The notes under the pieces: generated by a model | Told to the model about the DNA's origin: nothing | Databases searched by the model: none | What the model saw: the letters and a program-made list of their open reading frames with translations, nothing else | In this document: positions 1-8,239 of the stretch, piece after piece | Layout: every line of letters begins with the position of its first letter | How positions within the stretch are numbered: the first letter of the stretch is position 1 | Made by a program: the position numbers and the translations under genes | NCBI GenBank assembly: GCA_018716485.1 | Contig: DVJY01000039.1 | Location: 1-37,203 of the forward strand | Direction of reading: 5' to 3' | DNA: 37,203 nt | From: Candidatus Scybalocola faecipullorum | Lineage (GTDB): Bacteria; Bacillota; Clostridia; Lachnospirales; Lachnospiraceae

Positions 1-3
1 ATT

Positions 4-804
4 ATGGCAAAATACAGAGCAATTCCGCAAGGGTTTATGACAGTTGGAGAAGTGGCAAAGAAAATGGGAGTTACCGTCCGTACTCTGCAATACTACGATA
101 AAGAAGGACTGCTTTCCCCATCGGCAGAAAGCGAAGGCGGACGCAGGCTTTATACAGATAAAGATTTGATTACACTCCATCAGATTATATCTTTGAAATC
201 ACTGGGCTTTTCTTTGGACGATATAAAAGAGCGGTTGATCTCTTTGGAAACACCGACAGATGTTGCAAATGCTCTTACAGATCAGGCAGATGATATACGC
301 CAAAAAATAGAACAGCTTCAGGCTTCGTTGTCAGCAATAGAACAGTTAAAAGCAGAAGTTTTACAAATGCAGACGGTCAACTTTAAGAAGTATGCAGATA
401 TTATTGTCAATCTACAAATGAAGAATGACTCTTATTATCTTATTAAGCGTTTTGATGATGATACGCTCGATCATATACGCAGTCAATTTGATAAAGAAAG
501 CGGCTTAGATTTTATGGACAGATTTAACCGCCTAAGTGATGAAATTGTACAGCTTCAAAAAGAAAATGTACGGCCTGAAAGCGAAAAATGCCAACAGGTT
601 GTAAAAGAATATTGGGGTTTGATTATGGAGTTTACAAATGGCGATATGAGTATGCTTCCGAAATTGATGGAAGTCGGTAACATTGATACTGCCACAAACG
701 CTTGGGAAGAAAGGCAGAAAATCGTTAACGCTTATTTAGAGCCAGCTTTGCAAGTCTACTTTTCAAGACTTGGAACAAATCCCTTTGAGGAGGTGAAACC
801 GTGA
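4..804 (+). CDS. MerR-family regulator with TipAS-like C-terminal domain
   Basis: This 266-residue protein starts with a MerR winged helix-turn-helix (about residues 12-80; motif VGEVAKKMGVTVRTLQYYD followed by GGRRLYTDKDL). A predicted dimerisation helix (about 90-125) follows. The C-terminal part (about 140-260; EYWGLIMEFTNGDMSMLPKL and a W..RQ..vNAYLEPAL pattern) resembles the TipAS antibiotic-recognition fold, so it is probably a ligand-sensing activator. The next gene starts at the GTG overlapping its TGA stop, so regulator and ABC exporter are translationally coupled. By family behaviour it would activate its own operon when it binds a toxic compound; the ligand is unknown. The ATG at 4 lies at the window edge and no RBS can be checked; the ATG at residue 12 is an alternative start. 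Confidence 0.85.
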   Translation: MAKYRAIPQGFMTVGEVAKKMGVTVRTLQYYDKEGLLSPSAESEGGRRLYTDKDLITLHQIISLKSLGFSLDDIKERLISLETPTDVANALTDQADDIRQKIEQLQASLSAIEQLKAEVLQMQTVNFKKYADIIVNLQMKNDSYYLIKRFDDDTLDHIRSQFDKESGLDFMDRFNRLSDEIVQLQKENVRPESEKCQQVVKEYWGLIMEFTNGDMSMLPKLMEVGNIDTATNAWEERQKIVNAYLEPALQVYFSRLGTNPFEEVKP

Positions 805-1613
805 AAGATGCAATACAAGTTTGTGAATTAAAGAAAAGTTATGGCAGTCATATGGTTCTTAAAGGACTTGATTTTCAAATTGAAAAAGGAGAAATTTTCG
901 CTCTGCTCGGCGTAAACGGAGCAGGAAAAACGACAACGCTTGAATGTATCGAAGGTCTAAGAAAATATGACAGTGGTGCGATTACTGTAAACGGAACAAT
1001 GGGTATTCAGCTGCAATCATCATCTTTGCCTGCCAATATCAAGCCAATGGAGGCTATCAAGCTGTTTGCAAAATGGAATAAAACAAAAATTGATGATGCC
1101 ATGCTTAACGGTCTGGGTATCAAAGAAATTGCAAAGAAGCAGTATATACAATTATCCACAGGGCAGAAAAGACGGTTACATCTTGCCCTTGCGCTTATAG
1201 GCAATCCTGATGTTATTTTTCTCGATGAGCCGACTGCGGGACTTGATGTTGAGGGAAGACTATCGCTCCACGAACAAATCCGAAAGCTTAAATCACACGG
1301 AAAAACAATCGTCTTGGCAAGTCACGATATGGCGGAAGTAGAAACCTTATGTGACCGCATTGCCATTTTGAATAACGGAAATATTGTCTTTTGCGGTACA
1401 GCTTCGGAACTGACTGATAGGGTTGGGAGAAAATATTTTATCCATATCAAGACGCAGCAGGGAGACAACACTTTTGAAACGGACAATATCGAAGATACTT
1501 TGATTTCTTTACTGGGCGAATTAAAGCAGAAAAAAATCCATGTATTAGATATTAAAGTTGATCGTGGCACGCTGGAACAGCATTTTATCGAAATGGCAAG
1601 GAGGGAAGCTTAA
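801..1613 (+). CDS. ABC transporter ATP-binding protein
   Basis: This 270-residue nucleotide-binding subunit has Walker A GVNGAGKTT (residues 37-45), a Q-loop (GIQLQSS), signature LSTGQKRR, Walker B VIFLDEPTAGLD and an H-loop (ASHD). It uses GTG at 801, which overlaps the TGA of the regulator by four bases. The stretch between Walker A and the signature is slightly short, as in many drug and bacteriocin exporters of the CcmA/DrrA type. The TM subunit follows directly at 1614, so the two are inferred to form one exporter at the cytoplasmic membrane. The substrate cannot be told from sequence; an antimicrobial is likely given the TipAS-like regulator. Confidence 0.93.
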   Translation: MKDAIQVCELKKSYGSHMVLKGLDFQIEKGEIFALLGVNGAGKTTTLECIEGLRKYDSGAITVNGTMGIQLQSSSLPANIKPMEAIKLFAKWNKTKIDDAMLNGLGIKEIAKKQYIQLSTGQKRRLHLALALIGNPDVIFLDEPTAGLDVEGRLSLHEQIRKLKSHGKTIVLASHDMAEVETLCDRIAILNNGNIVFCGTASELTDRVGRKYFIHIKTQQGDNTFETDNIEDTLISLLGELKQKKIHVLDIKVDRGTLEQHFIEMARREA

Positions 1614-2330
1614 ATGAACGGTTTTTTATATGGCGTAGCATTACAGTGGAAGTTGGATATACGCAGTAAATCTTTGTTGGTAACCTGCTATATCGTTCCG
1701 TTTATTTTCTTTCTGCTTATGGGTGGTATTTTTACTTCTGTTATGCCTGAAATGAGAAGCACACTAATACAATCTATGATTGTGATGAGCGTTTCAATGG
1801 GAGCGTTTATTGGGTTGCCGCCATCATTGATTGAAACTTACGGAAGTGATGTAAAAAAGGTTTATAAAGCAAATGGAGTCCCTTTATATTTAGGTCTTGT
1901 TACAATGTTCCTTTCTGCATTCGTGCATTTGATGATTAGCTGTGCCATGATATTACTGCTTGCCCCGATACTGTTTGAGGCGGCTTTGCCAGTACAGCTT
2001 CCTTTTTTCTTTCTTGCGCTTGCCATATACATCATTGTGTCGCTGAGTATTGGAAGTATATTGGGATTGGTTATAAAAAATCAGGCAAAGCTGACAATGA
2101 TAGCGCAGCTTGTGTTTTTACCCTCGATTATGCTTTCGGGGATTATGTTCCCTATCGACTTGCTGCCCGATTTCCTTGAAGCCATAGGGCGTATTTTTCC
2201 CGCTTTTTGGGGATACCGATTGATGTTAGATAATGGTTTTTGCCTTGAAAATTTATGGTACTTAATTCTTGTATTCTGTGCGGCAGTAATTATATGTGCA
2301 ATACTTTTGAACAAGCAAAAATCTAAATAG
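1614..2330 (+). CDS. ABC-2 type transporter permease
   Basis: This 238-residue protein has about six hydrophobic segments (for example YIVPFIFFLLMGGIF, LVTMFLSAFVHLMIS, FFLALAIYIIVSLSIG, LVFLPSIMLSGIMFPID, LILVFCAAVIICAILL), the layout of an ABC-2 permease. The IMLSGIMFPIDLLP segment is typical of the late TM region of this family. The ATG at 1614 directly follows the ATPase stop, with a GGAGG-type RBS inside the end of the previous gene. It is the likely membrane partner of the upstream ATPase. A further RBS just downstream (2333-2340) suggests the operon once continued. Confidence 0.9.
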   Translation: MNGFLYGVALQWKLDIRSKSLLVTCYIVPFIFFLLMGGIFTSVMPEMRSTLIQSMIVMSVSMGAFIGLPPSLIETYGSDVKKVYKANGVPLYLGLVTMFLSAFVHLMISCAMILLLAPILFEAALPVQLPFFFLALAIYIIVSLSIGSILGLVIKNQAKLTMIAQLVFLPSIMLSGIMFPIDLLPDFLEAIGRIFPAFWGYRLMLDNGFCLENLWYLILVFCAAVIICAILLNKQKSK

Positions 2331-2347
2331 ATCGGAGGACAAAAGTT

Positions 2348-2386
2348 TTGAATAAAACAGAATGCAATTCTTGTTTGCCGAACTGA
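2348..2386 (+). pseudogene. 12-codon stub after the ABC operon, possible truncated gene
   Basis: A good Shine-Dalgarno (CGGAGGAC, 2333-2340) is spaced 7 bases from a TTG start, but the frame ends after 12 codons. A second short ATG frame (2390-2461, 23 codons) follows. Neither product is recognisable. The arrangement looks like the beginning of a third operon gene cut off at an insertion or deletion scar. It could also be a non-functional leader, and confidence is low. Confidence 0.25.
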
Positions 2387-2503
2387 TAAATGACTGAAAA
2401 TTTTTACACTTCTATGACTTCTTTAGCGCATATCAGCGAGTATACGGCCAATAAAACATGAACACCGGTTAATTTTCATGAATGTAATTTAACAGCGCTT
2501 CAG

Positions 2504-2532
2504 TTGTGGATACCGCCTGTGTTTGGTATGAT
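2504..2532 (+). promoter_or_regulatory. Sigma-A promoter of the XRE regulator
   Basis: The -35 is TTGTGG (2504-2509). After a 17-bp spacer comes the -10 TATGAT (2527-2532), with an extended -10 TG one base upstream. Transcription would begin near 2539, upstream of the RBS AAAGGAG (about 2564-2570). This supports starting the gene at 2579 rather than at the in-frame TTG at 2504, which lies inside the promoter. Confidence 0.6.
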
Positions 2533-2578
2533 TGAATCAGCAAAGGCCGATGCAAATCCAAATAAAGGAGATATTCAT

Positions 2579-3613
2579 ATGTCATTGGGAAAAGTGATCA
2601 GAAAATACAGAAAAATAAAAAATTTGACGCAGGAAGAAATGGCAGGGCGGCTGGGAGTGACAGCGCCGGCGGTAAATAAGTGGGAAAATGAAAATTCGTA
2701 TCCGGATATTACACTCTTAGCGCCGATTGCCAGATTATTGGGAATTTCGGTGGATACATTGCTGTCATTTCGGGAAGCTTTGACACCGGAAGAGATTTCG
2801 GGGATTGTTCGTGAGGCGGATCAGAAACTAAAAGAAGAACCGTATGAGGAAGCTTTTTTGTGGGCAAAGAAAAAATTGGAAGAATATCCCAATTGTGAAC
2901 AGCTGATTTTGAATCTTGCGGTTATTTTCGATGCCCAGCGTATTGTACAGGAAATTCCGGACAAGGAAAAATATGATGATTATTTTTGTGATTTGTACAG
3001 CCGGGTATTAAGCAGCGCCGATGAGTCGGTCCGGATCAGGGCTGCGGATTCGTTGGTTGGGTTTTATATGCGGAAGAAACAGTATGACATGGCGGAAAAA
3101 TATTTGGATTATTTTTCTATTCAAAATCCGGAAAGGAAACGAAAACAGGCGCAGATTTATGAGAAAACCGGCCGTATCACAGAAGCGTATAAAGCATATG
3201 AAGAACTTTTGTTTTCGGATTTCCAAAGAGTCAGTATGGAACTGCATGGAATGTATATGCTTGCGGTTTTGGAAAAAGACAGTAAAAGAGCGCATATGCT
3301 TACAGATAAGCAAAAGGAACTGGCAAAATGCTTTGAAATGGGAAAATATTATGAGGTTTCAAGCGGCCTTGATCTTGCTGTTTTGGAGAAAGATGCAGAC
3401 ACGGTGATTTGTGCGGCGGAAGCAATGCTTGCATGTGTGGAACAAATCGGAAGTTTCAGAAATTCGCCGCTTTATGAACATATGGAATTTAAGGAGGTAA
3501 ACGCGGAATTTACCGCAGAAATGAAAGAAAATCTTTTGAAATGCTTCCGTGAGGAAGAAAGCTTCGGATTTTTAAAAAATGATGAGCGGTGGCAGAGACT
3601 TATAAAAGAATAA
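2579..3613 (+). CDS. XRE-family HTH regulator with helical repeat C-terminus
   Basis: This 344-residue protein has an N-terminal Cro/CI-type helix-turn-helix (about residues 5-62: LGKVIRKYRKIKNLTQEEMA, then GVTAPAVNKWENENSYPDI) and an all-helical C-terminus of about 270 residues. That part looks like TPR/SEL-type repeats (for example EEAFLWAKKKLEEYPNCEQL and QYDMAEKYLDYFS). Proteins of this build are common in Clostridia and may sense a peptide or protein partner; no ligand can be inferred here. The start at 2579 follows an AAAGGAG RBS. The gene is monocistronic, and no clear terminator was seen after it. Confidence 0.85.
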   Translation: MSLGKVIRKYRKIKNLTQEEMAGRLGVTAPAVNKWENENSYPDITLLAPIARLLGISVDTLLSFREALTPEEISGIVREADQKLKEEPYEEAFLWAKKKLEEYPNCEQLILNLAVIFDAQRIVQEIPDKEKYDDYFCDLYSRVLSSADESVRIRAADSLVGFYMRKKQYDMAEKYLDYFSIQNPERKRKQAQIYEKTGRITEAYKAYEELLFSDFQRVSMELHGMYMLAVLEKDSKRAHMLTDKQKELAKCFEMGKYYEVSSGLDLAVLEKDADTVICAAEAMLACVEQIGSFRNSPLYEHMEFKEVNAEFTAEMKENLLKCFREEESFGFLKNDERWQRLIKE

Positions 3614-3736
3614 AATAGTTTTAATTTTGGACTAATGATAAATCCTTGTCAGTAAGTCAAGAGGGAGGTTGGCGATGATTTTATTCTTGACGGATTGACC
3701 GTATTTCATCAGCTTGGCATTTACATTTGTTTAAAC

Positions 3737-3765
3737 TTGCTTTTAGTTTCGGTTCAGTATATAAT
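3737..3765 (+). promoter_or_regulatory. Sigma-A promoter upstream of methyltransferase pseudogene
   Basis: The -35 is TTGCTT (3737-3742), the spacer is 17 bp and the -10 is a perfect TATAAT (3760-3765). It still looks intact although the gene behind it is broken, which fits recent inactivation. Upstream (3660-3700) a GAGGGAGG RBS-like run precedes a seven-codon frame that leads nowhere. Confidence 0.6.
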
Positions 3766-3855
3766 TATGTGATAAAATTGTGGCGGCGGCACGATCATAT
3801 GATTTGAAAATTTATGAGGGAAAACGCCATAAACTTAAAGGAAATATTAATAATA

Positions 3856-5108
3856 ATGATAGAAAACACATTAAAAACGCACATATTTACAGAAGAAGAT
3901 AAAAAATTAATAGCCGTTTTGAAGTCATTGCCGGAAAATTATTGGGATTTTAAAGATGATGATGTGAGAGAGTATACACACGGCATACACAATTAGCCTG
4001 CGATGATGGTCTGCCCGATCAGCCGTAATATTATTCGCATCGTGAAAGATATACGTCCGGTCTACACCCTTTTGGATCCGTTTGTCGGCTCCGGTACGGT
4101 GCTGGTGGAAGGGATGCTTGCCGGGATAAAAAATATTTACGGAAATGACATTAATCCGCTGGCTTTGTTTTTAAGTAAAGTCAAGACGACGCGGCTGGAT
4201 ATAGGACAATTACAGCAGGAAACCCAATTATTATACAGACGGATCAGTGATGTCTGCAGCCGTTTTTATTTTCAGATCGCTCAGGCAGATGAAGTGATGC
4301 GGCATACATATCAGTTAGATCTGACAGATAAAAAAGGCTGGGGAACAGATGCGGCCAAATATTTGCGGAAATATAGAGAAGACAGCGATTTTGATATAGA
4401 TATCCCTGAATTTAAAAATATGGGTTATTGGTTTAAACCGCGTGTTATTTTACTGCTTTCTGTGATCAAGAGAGAAATTCAGCAGATTGAGCATAAGGAC
4501 ATCAGAGATTTCGTTTTTGCGGCATTCAGTGAGACGATACGTTTTGTCTCCAACCGGCGGAACGGTGAATTTAAAATGTTTCGCATGCCGGCCAATAAAG
4601 TGGATCAGTTTGAGCCGGATGTCATTAAAGAATTTATGACAATTTTGAACCGCAATATCGAGAAAATGAAAGATTTTGATGCAGCCTGTTCCAAAACAGG
4701 AGAGACTTCGGCGGTGATAATTTTTAAGGATAATGCCATGACGCTGGAAGATGTTCCTGATGATTCGGTGGATCTTGTTGTTACCTCGCCGCCGTACGGC
4801 GACAGCAGAACAACGGTGGCTTACGGCGAATACAGCCGGCTATCGCTGCAGTTTCAAGGAAAACAAAAGTTGGCGGATACCAGTTTTGGGTTGTGGGAAA
4901 TCGGAGAGTTAAAGGTGAATTACTGCTGACAGATCAAATTATTGCTGAGATTGCCGATCATTATCAGTTGGAACATATATATACGATTGGCAGAAACATT
5001 ATCAATAAAGTGATGCCTTCCTTAAATTCCCCGACAAATGAAAACGGTGTCAAAGCGTCAACAATGACCAACGAGCATATTGTCGTTTTGAGAAAGCGGG
5101 CATGTTAA
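3856..5108 (+). pseudogene. DNA adenine/N4-cytosine methyltransferase, inactivated
   Basis: Three fragments of one amino-methyltransferase are readable. The first (3856-3996) ends at TAG after REYTHGIHN. The reading continues in the same frame with PAMMVCPISRN, so the TAG replaces one codon, probably a Tyr. The second (to 4929) carries the SAM-binding motif LLDPFVGSGTVLVEG and the catalytic motif TSPPYGDS. The third, in another frame (about 4863-5108), carries the C-terminal part (GGYQFWVVGNRRVKGELLL, NKVMPSLNSP, TMTNEHIVVLRK). The join near 4850-4870 is a frameshift and appears to lack several dozen residues that normally lie between TSPPY and GGYQFWVVGNR. Motif I precedes the catalytic motif. 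No restriction enzyme gene is nearby, so this may be the relic of an orphan or R-M methylase. Confidence 0.8.
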
Positions 5109-5141
5109 AAACAACAGAGATTTTTGAAAAAGAGGTGCATG

Positions 5142-5669
5142 ATGATGGATTATGAAAATGTGTTGAGCAGCGCGTTTGAATTTCGGGATATACGTCCGGA
5201 AGAGGCCGGGCAGGCGGCAGAGATTGAACAGATTTGTTTCCCGCCCAATGAGGCATGTACGGCAAAGATGATGAACGAACGGATTAAGACGGCGCCGGAA
5301 CAGTTTCTTGTGGCTGCAGATAAAACGACGGGAAAAATCGCCGGTTTTTTAAATGGGCTTGTTACAGATGAGTATATATTTCAGGATAAGTTCTTTTGCG
5401 ATGCATCGCTCCATAATCCAAAAGGCGAAAATATTATGCTGCTGGGGTTGGATGTTTTGCCGGAGTACCGCGGCCGCGGTCTTGCCTCGGCAATCGTTGC
5501 CCGGTACATGAGCAGAGAAAAGGCGCGCGGCAGAAAGCTTGCGATTTTAACGTGTCTGGAATCAAAAGTTAAAATGTATGAAAAGATGGGATTTTACAGT
5601 CATGGACTGGCGGATTCTTCGTGGGGAGGCGAGCAGTGGTACGAAATGATATATATGATTAATGACTGA
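5142..5669 (+). CDS. GNAT family N-acetyltransferase
   Basis: This GNAT-fold acyl-CoA transferase of about 175 residues has the acetyl-CoA binding motif A, VLPEYRGRGLASAI, following a beta strand MLLGLDV, and a motif B region VKMYEKMGFYSHG near the C-terminus. Three consecutive ATGs occur at 5139, 5142 and 5145. The RBS AGAGG (5131-5135) best fits 5142 or 5145. The substrate is unknown; N-terminal amino groups, amines or antibiotics are all possible. It begins a loose cluster of small enzyme genes that are probably of little relation to the dead methylase before it. Confidence 0.85.
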   Translation: MMDYENVLSSAFEFRDIRPEEAGQAAEIEQICFPPNEACTAKMMNERIKTAPEQFLVAADKTTGKIAGFLNGLVTDEYIFQDKFFCDASLHNPKGENIMLLGLDVLPEYRGRGLASAIVARYMSREKARGRKLAILTCLESKVKMYEKMGFYSHGLADSSWGGEQWYEMIYMIND

Positions 5670-5757
5670 AGTGATAAGAAATAACAGGGCGTAAGTCTGC
5701 AAATTGTGTTAGACTGTAAGCAGTATAGGTATAAAGTATCATAGAGGAGGGGCAGCA

Positions 5758-6300
5758 ATGCCGCAGCATGTTGTTGTGACGGATTATTCGACGAAGTGGG
5801 TCAAGATGTTTGAGCGGGAGGCCAAACTGATTAAAAATATTTTAAAAGACCAGTGCCTTGCGGTATACCATATCGGCAGCACGGCGGTGCCGGGGCTTAA
5901 AGCAAAACCGATCATTGATATGATGCCGGTTGTCAAAGATATTCAAAAAGTCGATCAGATGGCAGAGGCATTTGAAAATATCGGTTATGAATATTTGGGA
6001 GAGTTTGGTATTGCCGGCCGAAGGTATTTGCGCAAAGGCGGCGATGAAAGAACACATCAGATCCATATTTTTGCGGAGCGCAGTAAAGGAGATATTGAGA
6101 GGCATCTTGCTGTGCGGGATTATTTACGCACTCACCCAGCGGCGGTGCAGACATACGGAAAGCTTAAACAACAGTTGGCCGAAGCTTATCCGTATGATAT
6201 AGAAGCCTACTGTGGCGGAAAGGATGCTTTTGTGAAAAAGTTGGAAAAAACAGCGCTTGAGTGGAAACACAGCGGAGGTAAAAACGATGGATTCGAATAA
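5758..6300 (+). CDS. GrpB/UPF0157 family nucleotidyltransferase-fold protein
   Basis: This 180-residue protein carries the GrpB family signature (VYHIGSTAVPGLKAKPIID), a nucleotidyltransferase-like motif with G-S and a downstream acidic residue, and a C-terminal FVKKLEKTALEW tail. The start at 5758 follows a strong RBS (GAGGAGGGG). The family is widespread in Firmicutes and its biochemical role is not established to my knowledge. Its end overlaps the next gene by 14 bases, so the two are likely co-translated. Confidence 0.88.
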   Translation: MPQHVVVTDYSTKWVKMFEREAKLIKNILKDQCLAVYHIGSTAVPGLKAKPIIDMMPVVKDIQKVDQMAEAFENIGYEYLGEFGIAGRRYLRKGGDERTHQIHIFAERSKGDIERHLAVRDYLRTHPAAVQTYGKLKQQLAEAYPYDIEAYCGGKDAFVKKLEKTALEWKHSGGKNDGFE

Positions 6301-6646
6301 AGTTTTTTCATTGAATTTTGCAAAGATTTATCAGTTGTATTTGCAGAAAGTGGAGAAAAAAGGAAGAACAGCTGAAGAACTGGATACAGTGATCTTGTGG
6401 CTGACAGGCTACGACGAAAAAGGGCTGAGGGAGCAGTTGGAACAAGATGCTGATCTGAAAACTTTTATTGACCATGCACCGCAGATGAATCCTAACTGTT
6501 CAGCCATTCGAGGCAAAGTATGCGGTGTTCGGGTAGAAGATATCGAAGATCCGATGATGCGGAAAATCCGGTATATGGATAAATTGGTGGATGAACTTGC
6601 AAAAGGCAGGCCAATGAAAAGGATTCTCAGAAATGATGACAAATGA
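6287..6646 (+). CDS. DUF2200 family protein
   Basis: This 119-residue protein matches the DUF2200 pattern: FAKIYQLYLQKVEKKGRT near the N-terminus, LWLTGYD, the middle CGVRVEDIEDPMMRKIRYMD and a terminal LVDELAKGRPM. No function is known for the family. The start at 6287 lies behind a GGAGG RBS (6273-6277), inside the end of the GrpB gene. The stop overlaps the next gene by 14 bases. Tight overlaps on both sides show a single operon with the GrpB and GNAT genes. Confidence 0.85.
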   Translation: MDSNKVFSLNFAKIYQLYLQKVEKKGRTAEELDTVILWLTGYDEKGLREQLEQDADLKTFIDHAPQMNPNCSAIRGKVCGVRVEDIEDPMMRKIRYMDKLVDELAKGRPMKRILRNDDK

Positions 6647-7400
6647 AGAAATTTTAGAAACGGCGATGGCCCAGTCGGCGATTGATGCTAATTGTTCCGT
6701 AGATGATTTTAAGAAATCGGAAAATAAGATTGTATTTTCACAAAAAAATCCCCGGGCGCGCCGATATCTTGAATTGCCGCTGGCCTGTAATCTGATTTCC
6801 TACGGCAATAATATTGTGGCATCCATCGACAGGAAATACGAGTCCATTGTGCGTGATTATATCGAAAAATATCCAGTGGAACATTGTTTTGAGACGCCCA
6901 ATATGCACGTTCTTAATGAAGCGTTTGAACCTTACGGCATGAAAGTATGCTTTATGGCGGAATATTTTTTGCCGGATGTCCGGGCGCTCACAAAAAACGC
7001 ATGTCCGTATCCGGTACAGATGCAGGAAAAAGAGGCGCTTGAAATGTTTGACGCGAAACAGTGGCCGAATGCGCTGAACGGAAGCCGGGATGTACTTGGC
7101 TTTGCAGCTTATAAAAATCAACAGATGATCGGTATGGCGGCATGTTCGCAGGATTGCGGCAGTATGTGGCAGATTGGCGTGGATGTGCTGCCAAAGTTCA
7201 GACAGCAGGGGATTGCTTCGGCACTGACAGCAGCCTTGGCATGGGAAATATTGGACCGGGGCAAAGTACCGTTTTACTGCTGTGCGTGGTCAAATATAAA
7301 ATCGGCACGCAATGCGATTAAAAGCGGCTTCAGACCCGCATGGGTGGAAATGACTGTAAAGACAAAAGAATTTACAGATAAAATGAATGGTATTGTATAA
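6633..7400 (+). CDS. GNAT family N-acetyltransferase
   Basis: This 255-residue protein has a GNAT domain in its second half: IGVDVLPKFRQQGIASALTA is motif A (Q/R-x-x-G-x-A) and KSARNAIKSGFRPAWVEM is motif B. The N-terminal 130 residues (NEEILETAMAQSAIDANCSV...) are family-specific and may form a second, degenerate GNAT-like half. The start is ATG 6633 or 6636, overlapping the DUF2200 gene. The substrate is unknown. A terminator follows directly (7403-7450). Confidence 0.83.
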   Translation: MMTNEEILETAMAQSAIDANCSVDDFKKSENKIVFSQKNPRARRYLELPLACNLISYGNNIVASIDRKYESIVRDYIEKYPVEHCFETPNMHVLNEAFEPYGMKVCFMAEYFLPDVRALTKNACPYPVQMQEKEALEMFDAKQWPNALNGSRDVLGFAAYKNQQMIGMAACSQDCGSMWQIGVDVLPKFRQQGIASALTAALAWEILDRGKVPFYCCAWSNIKSARNAIKSGFRPAWVEMTVKTKEFTDKMNGIV

Positions 7401-7402
7401 AA

Positions 7403-7450
7403 ACAGGCAGGAGACAGCTTTAGCGGCTGACTTCTGCCTGTTCGTTTTTT
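7403..7450 (+). terminator. Intrinsic terminator, probably bidirectional
   Basis: Nine-base arms AACAGGCAG (7403-7411) and CTGCCTGTT (7435-7443) enclose an inner CAGC/GCTG stem and are followed by a run of T. Read on the minus strand the hairpin is followed by TTTTTAT. It therefore serves the GNAT operon and probably also the convergent lipoprotein gene ending at 7449. Confidence 0.8.
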
Positions 7451-8018
7451 ATGAGAAGATCATAACGATGGCAATAATCAGTGCAAGAACACCGATGCAT
7501 CGGTTAATGACCAGCGACAGGTCTGACGGCTCGGCATCTTTAAAGTGCCAGCCCCGTTCCAAATACCAGAAAGCGCGGGGAAAGATGATACATAAAAGAC
7601 CAGTGATGATCAAAAGTACGATCAGCACAATATTATGAGAAGACGCCTGCGGCAGCACTGTTGCCTCAAGAATACTTGTTAAGTCATTTGATGAAGTGTA
7701 ATTTTCTCCGGCCGGAAGATTGTTCCATCCGCCGACGGCAGATGACGTGTCCTGCCCCTGTGTAACTTCTGACCAGTAGACAGCGCCGTCGGGATAGGTG
7801 ATATTGAGGGAATATCCCGAAGGATTCCGTATGATTTCATATGAATAAAGATTTGTTCCGTCAGAAATTGTCTGAACTTGGGCATCTACCGTGTAAGATA
7901 CATTATTGTAATTAATATCATAAGTTTTTTGCGATGAACATGCGGTCAGCAGGATCATCGCGGCAAATGCCATGAGCCACAGACGGACGCGGCAGGCTAA
8001 AAGAAACAATTTTTTCAT
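7449..8018 (-). CDS. Predicted lipoprotein with C-terminal membrane domain (DUF6199-like)
   Basis: This protein of about 189 residues starts with a lipoprotein signal peptide (KK, hydrophobic core, lipobox LLTAC at residues 23-27). An extracytoplasmic beta-rich segment (about 30-120) follows, then two TM helices (NIVLIVLLIITGLLCIIF and LSLVINRCIGVLALIIAIVM) separated by PRAFWYLERGWHFKDAEPSD. That last motif resembles the small DUF6199 membrane family; this is a memory-based assignment of medium certainty. The start at 8018 (MKKLFLL) is preferred because GGAGG (8028-8032) sits 8-9 bases upstream, while the ATG at 8024 is too close. Function unknown. It is divergent from the gene at 8240. Confidence 0.75.
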   Translation of the reverse strand: MKKLFLLACRVRLWLMAFAAMILLTACSSQKTYDINYNNVSYTVDAQVQTISDGTNLYSYEIIRNPSGYSLNITYPDGAVYWSEVTQGQDTSSAVGGWNNLPAGENYTSSNDLTSILEATVLPQASSHNIVLIVLLIITGLLCIIFPRAFWYLERGWHFKDAEPSDLSLVINRCIGVLALIIAIVMIFS

Positions 8019-8091
8019 AGACATTTCCTCCAAAAGATGTGATCATTCTGACATATCTGAGTATGACAGCATATAGATTTTTGTGAGTAAA

Positions 8092-8120
8092 ATCATATCA
8101 TGTTTCTGCCAGTCAGGCAA
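8092..8120 (-). promoter_or_regulatory. Sigma-A promoter of the lipoprotein gene
   Basis: On the minus strand, TTGCCT (8120-8115) and TATGAT (8097-8092) are separated by 17 bp. The leader to the start codon is about 65 bases. Confidence 0.5.
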
Positions 8121-8151
8121 GCTGATTGTCCCCTATGTTTTGTGAAATATG

Positions 8152-8180
8152 TTGATGCAGCCGGGAAAATCATTTATACT
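8152..8180 (+). promoter_or_regulatory. Sigma-A promoter of the 8240-LacI operon
   Basis: TTGATG (8152-8157) and TATACT (8175-8180) are separated by exactly 17 bp. It lies back to back with the divergent lipoprotein promoter, so the two genes share a regulatory region. Confidence 0.6.
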
Positions 8181-8239
8181 TGAAGTACCATAGTGGGTGG
8201 AGCGCAGTGAATATCATCAGATGAAAGGAGAGGGCGCTG

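Noticed and set aside
3021-3407. Plus-strand frame of 128 codons inside the XRE regulator
   Set aside because: Out-of-frame shadow rich in Arg/Trp/Ile, with no RBS; the XRE frame is clearly the coding one.
5689-5757. Possible promoter before the GrpB gene
   Set aside because: TATAAA is present near 5730, but no -35 at acceptable spacing; readthrough from the GNAT gene is as likely.
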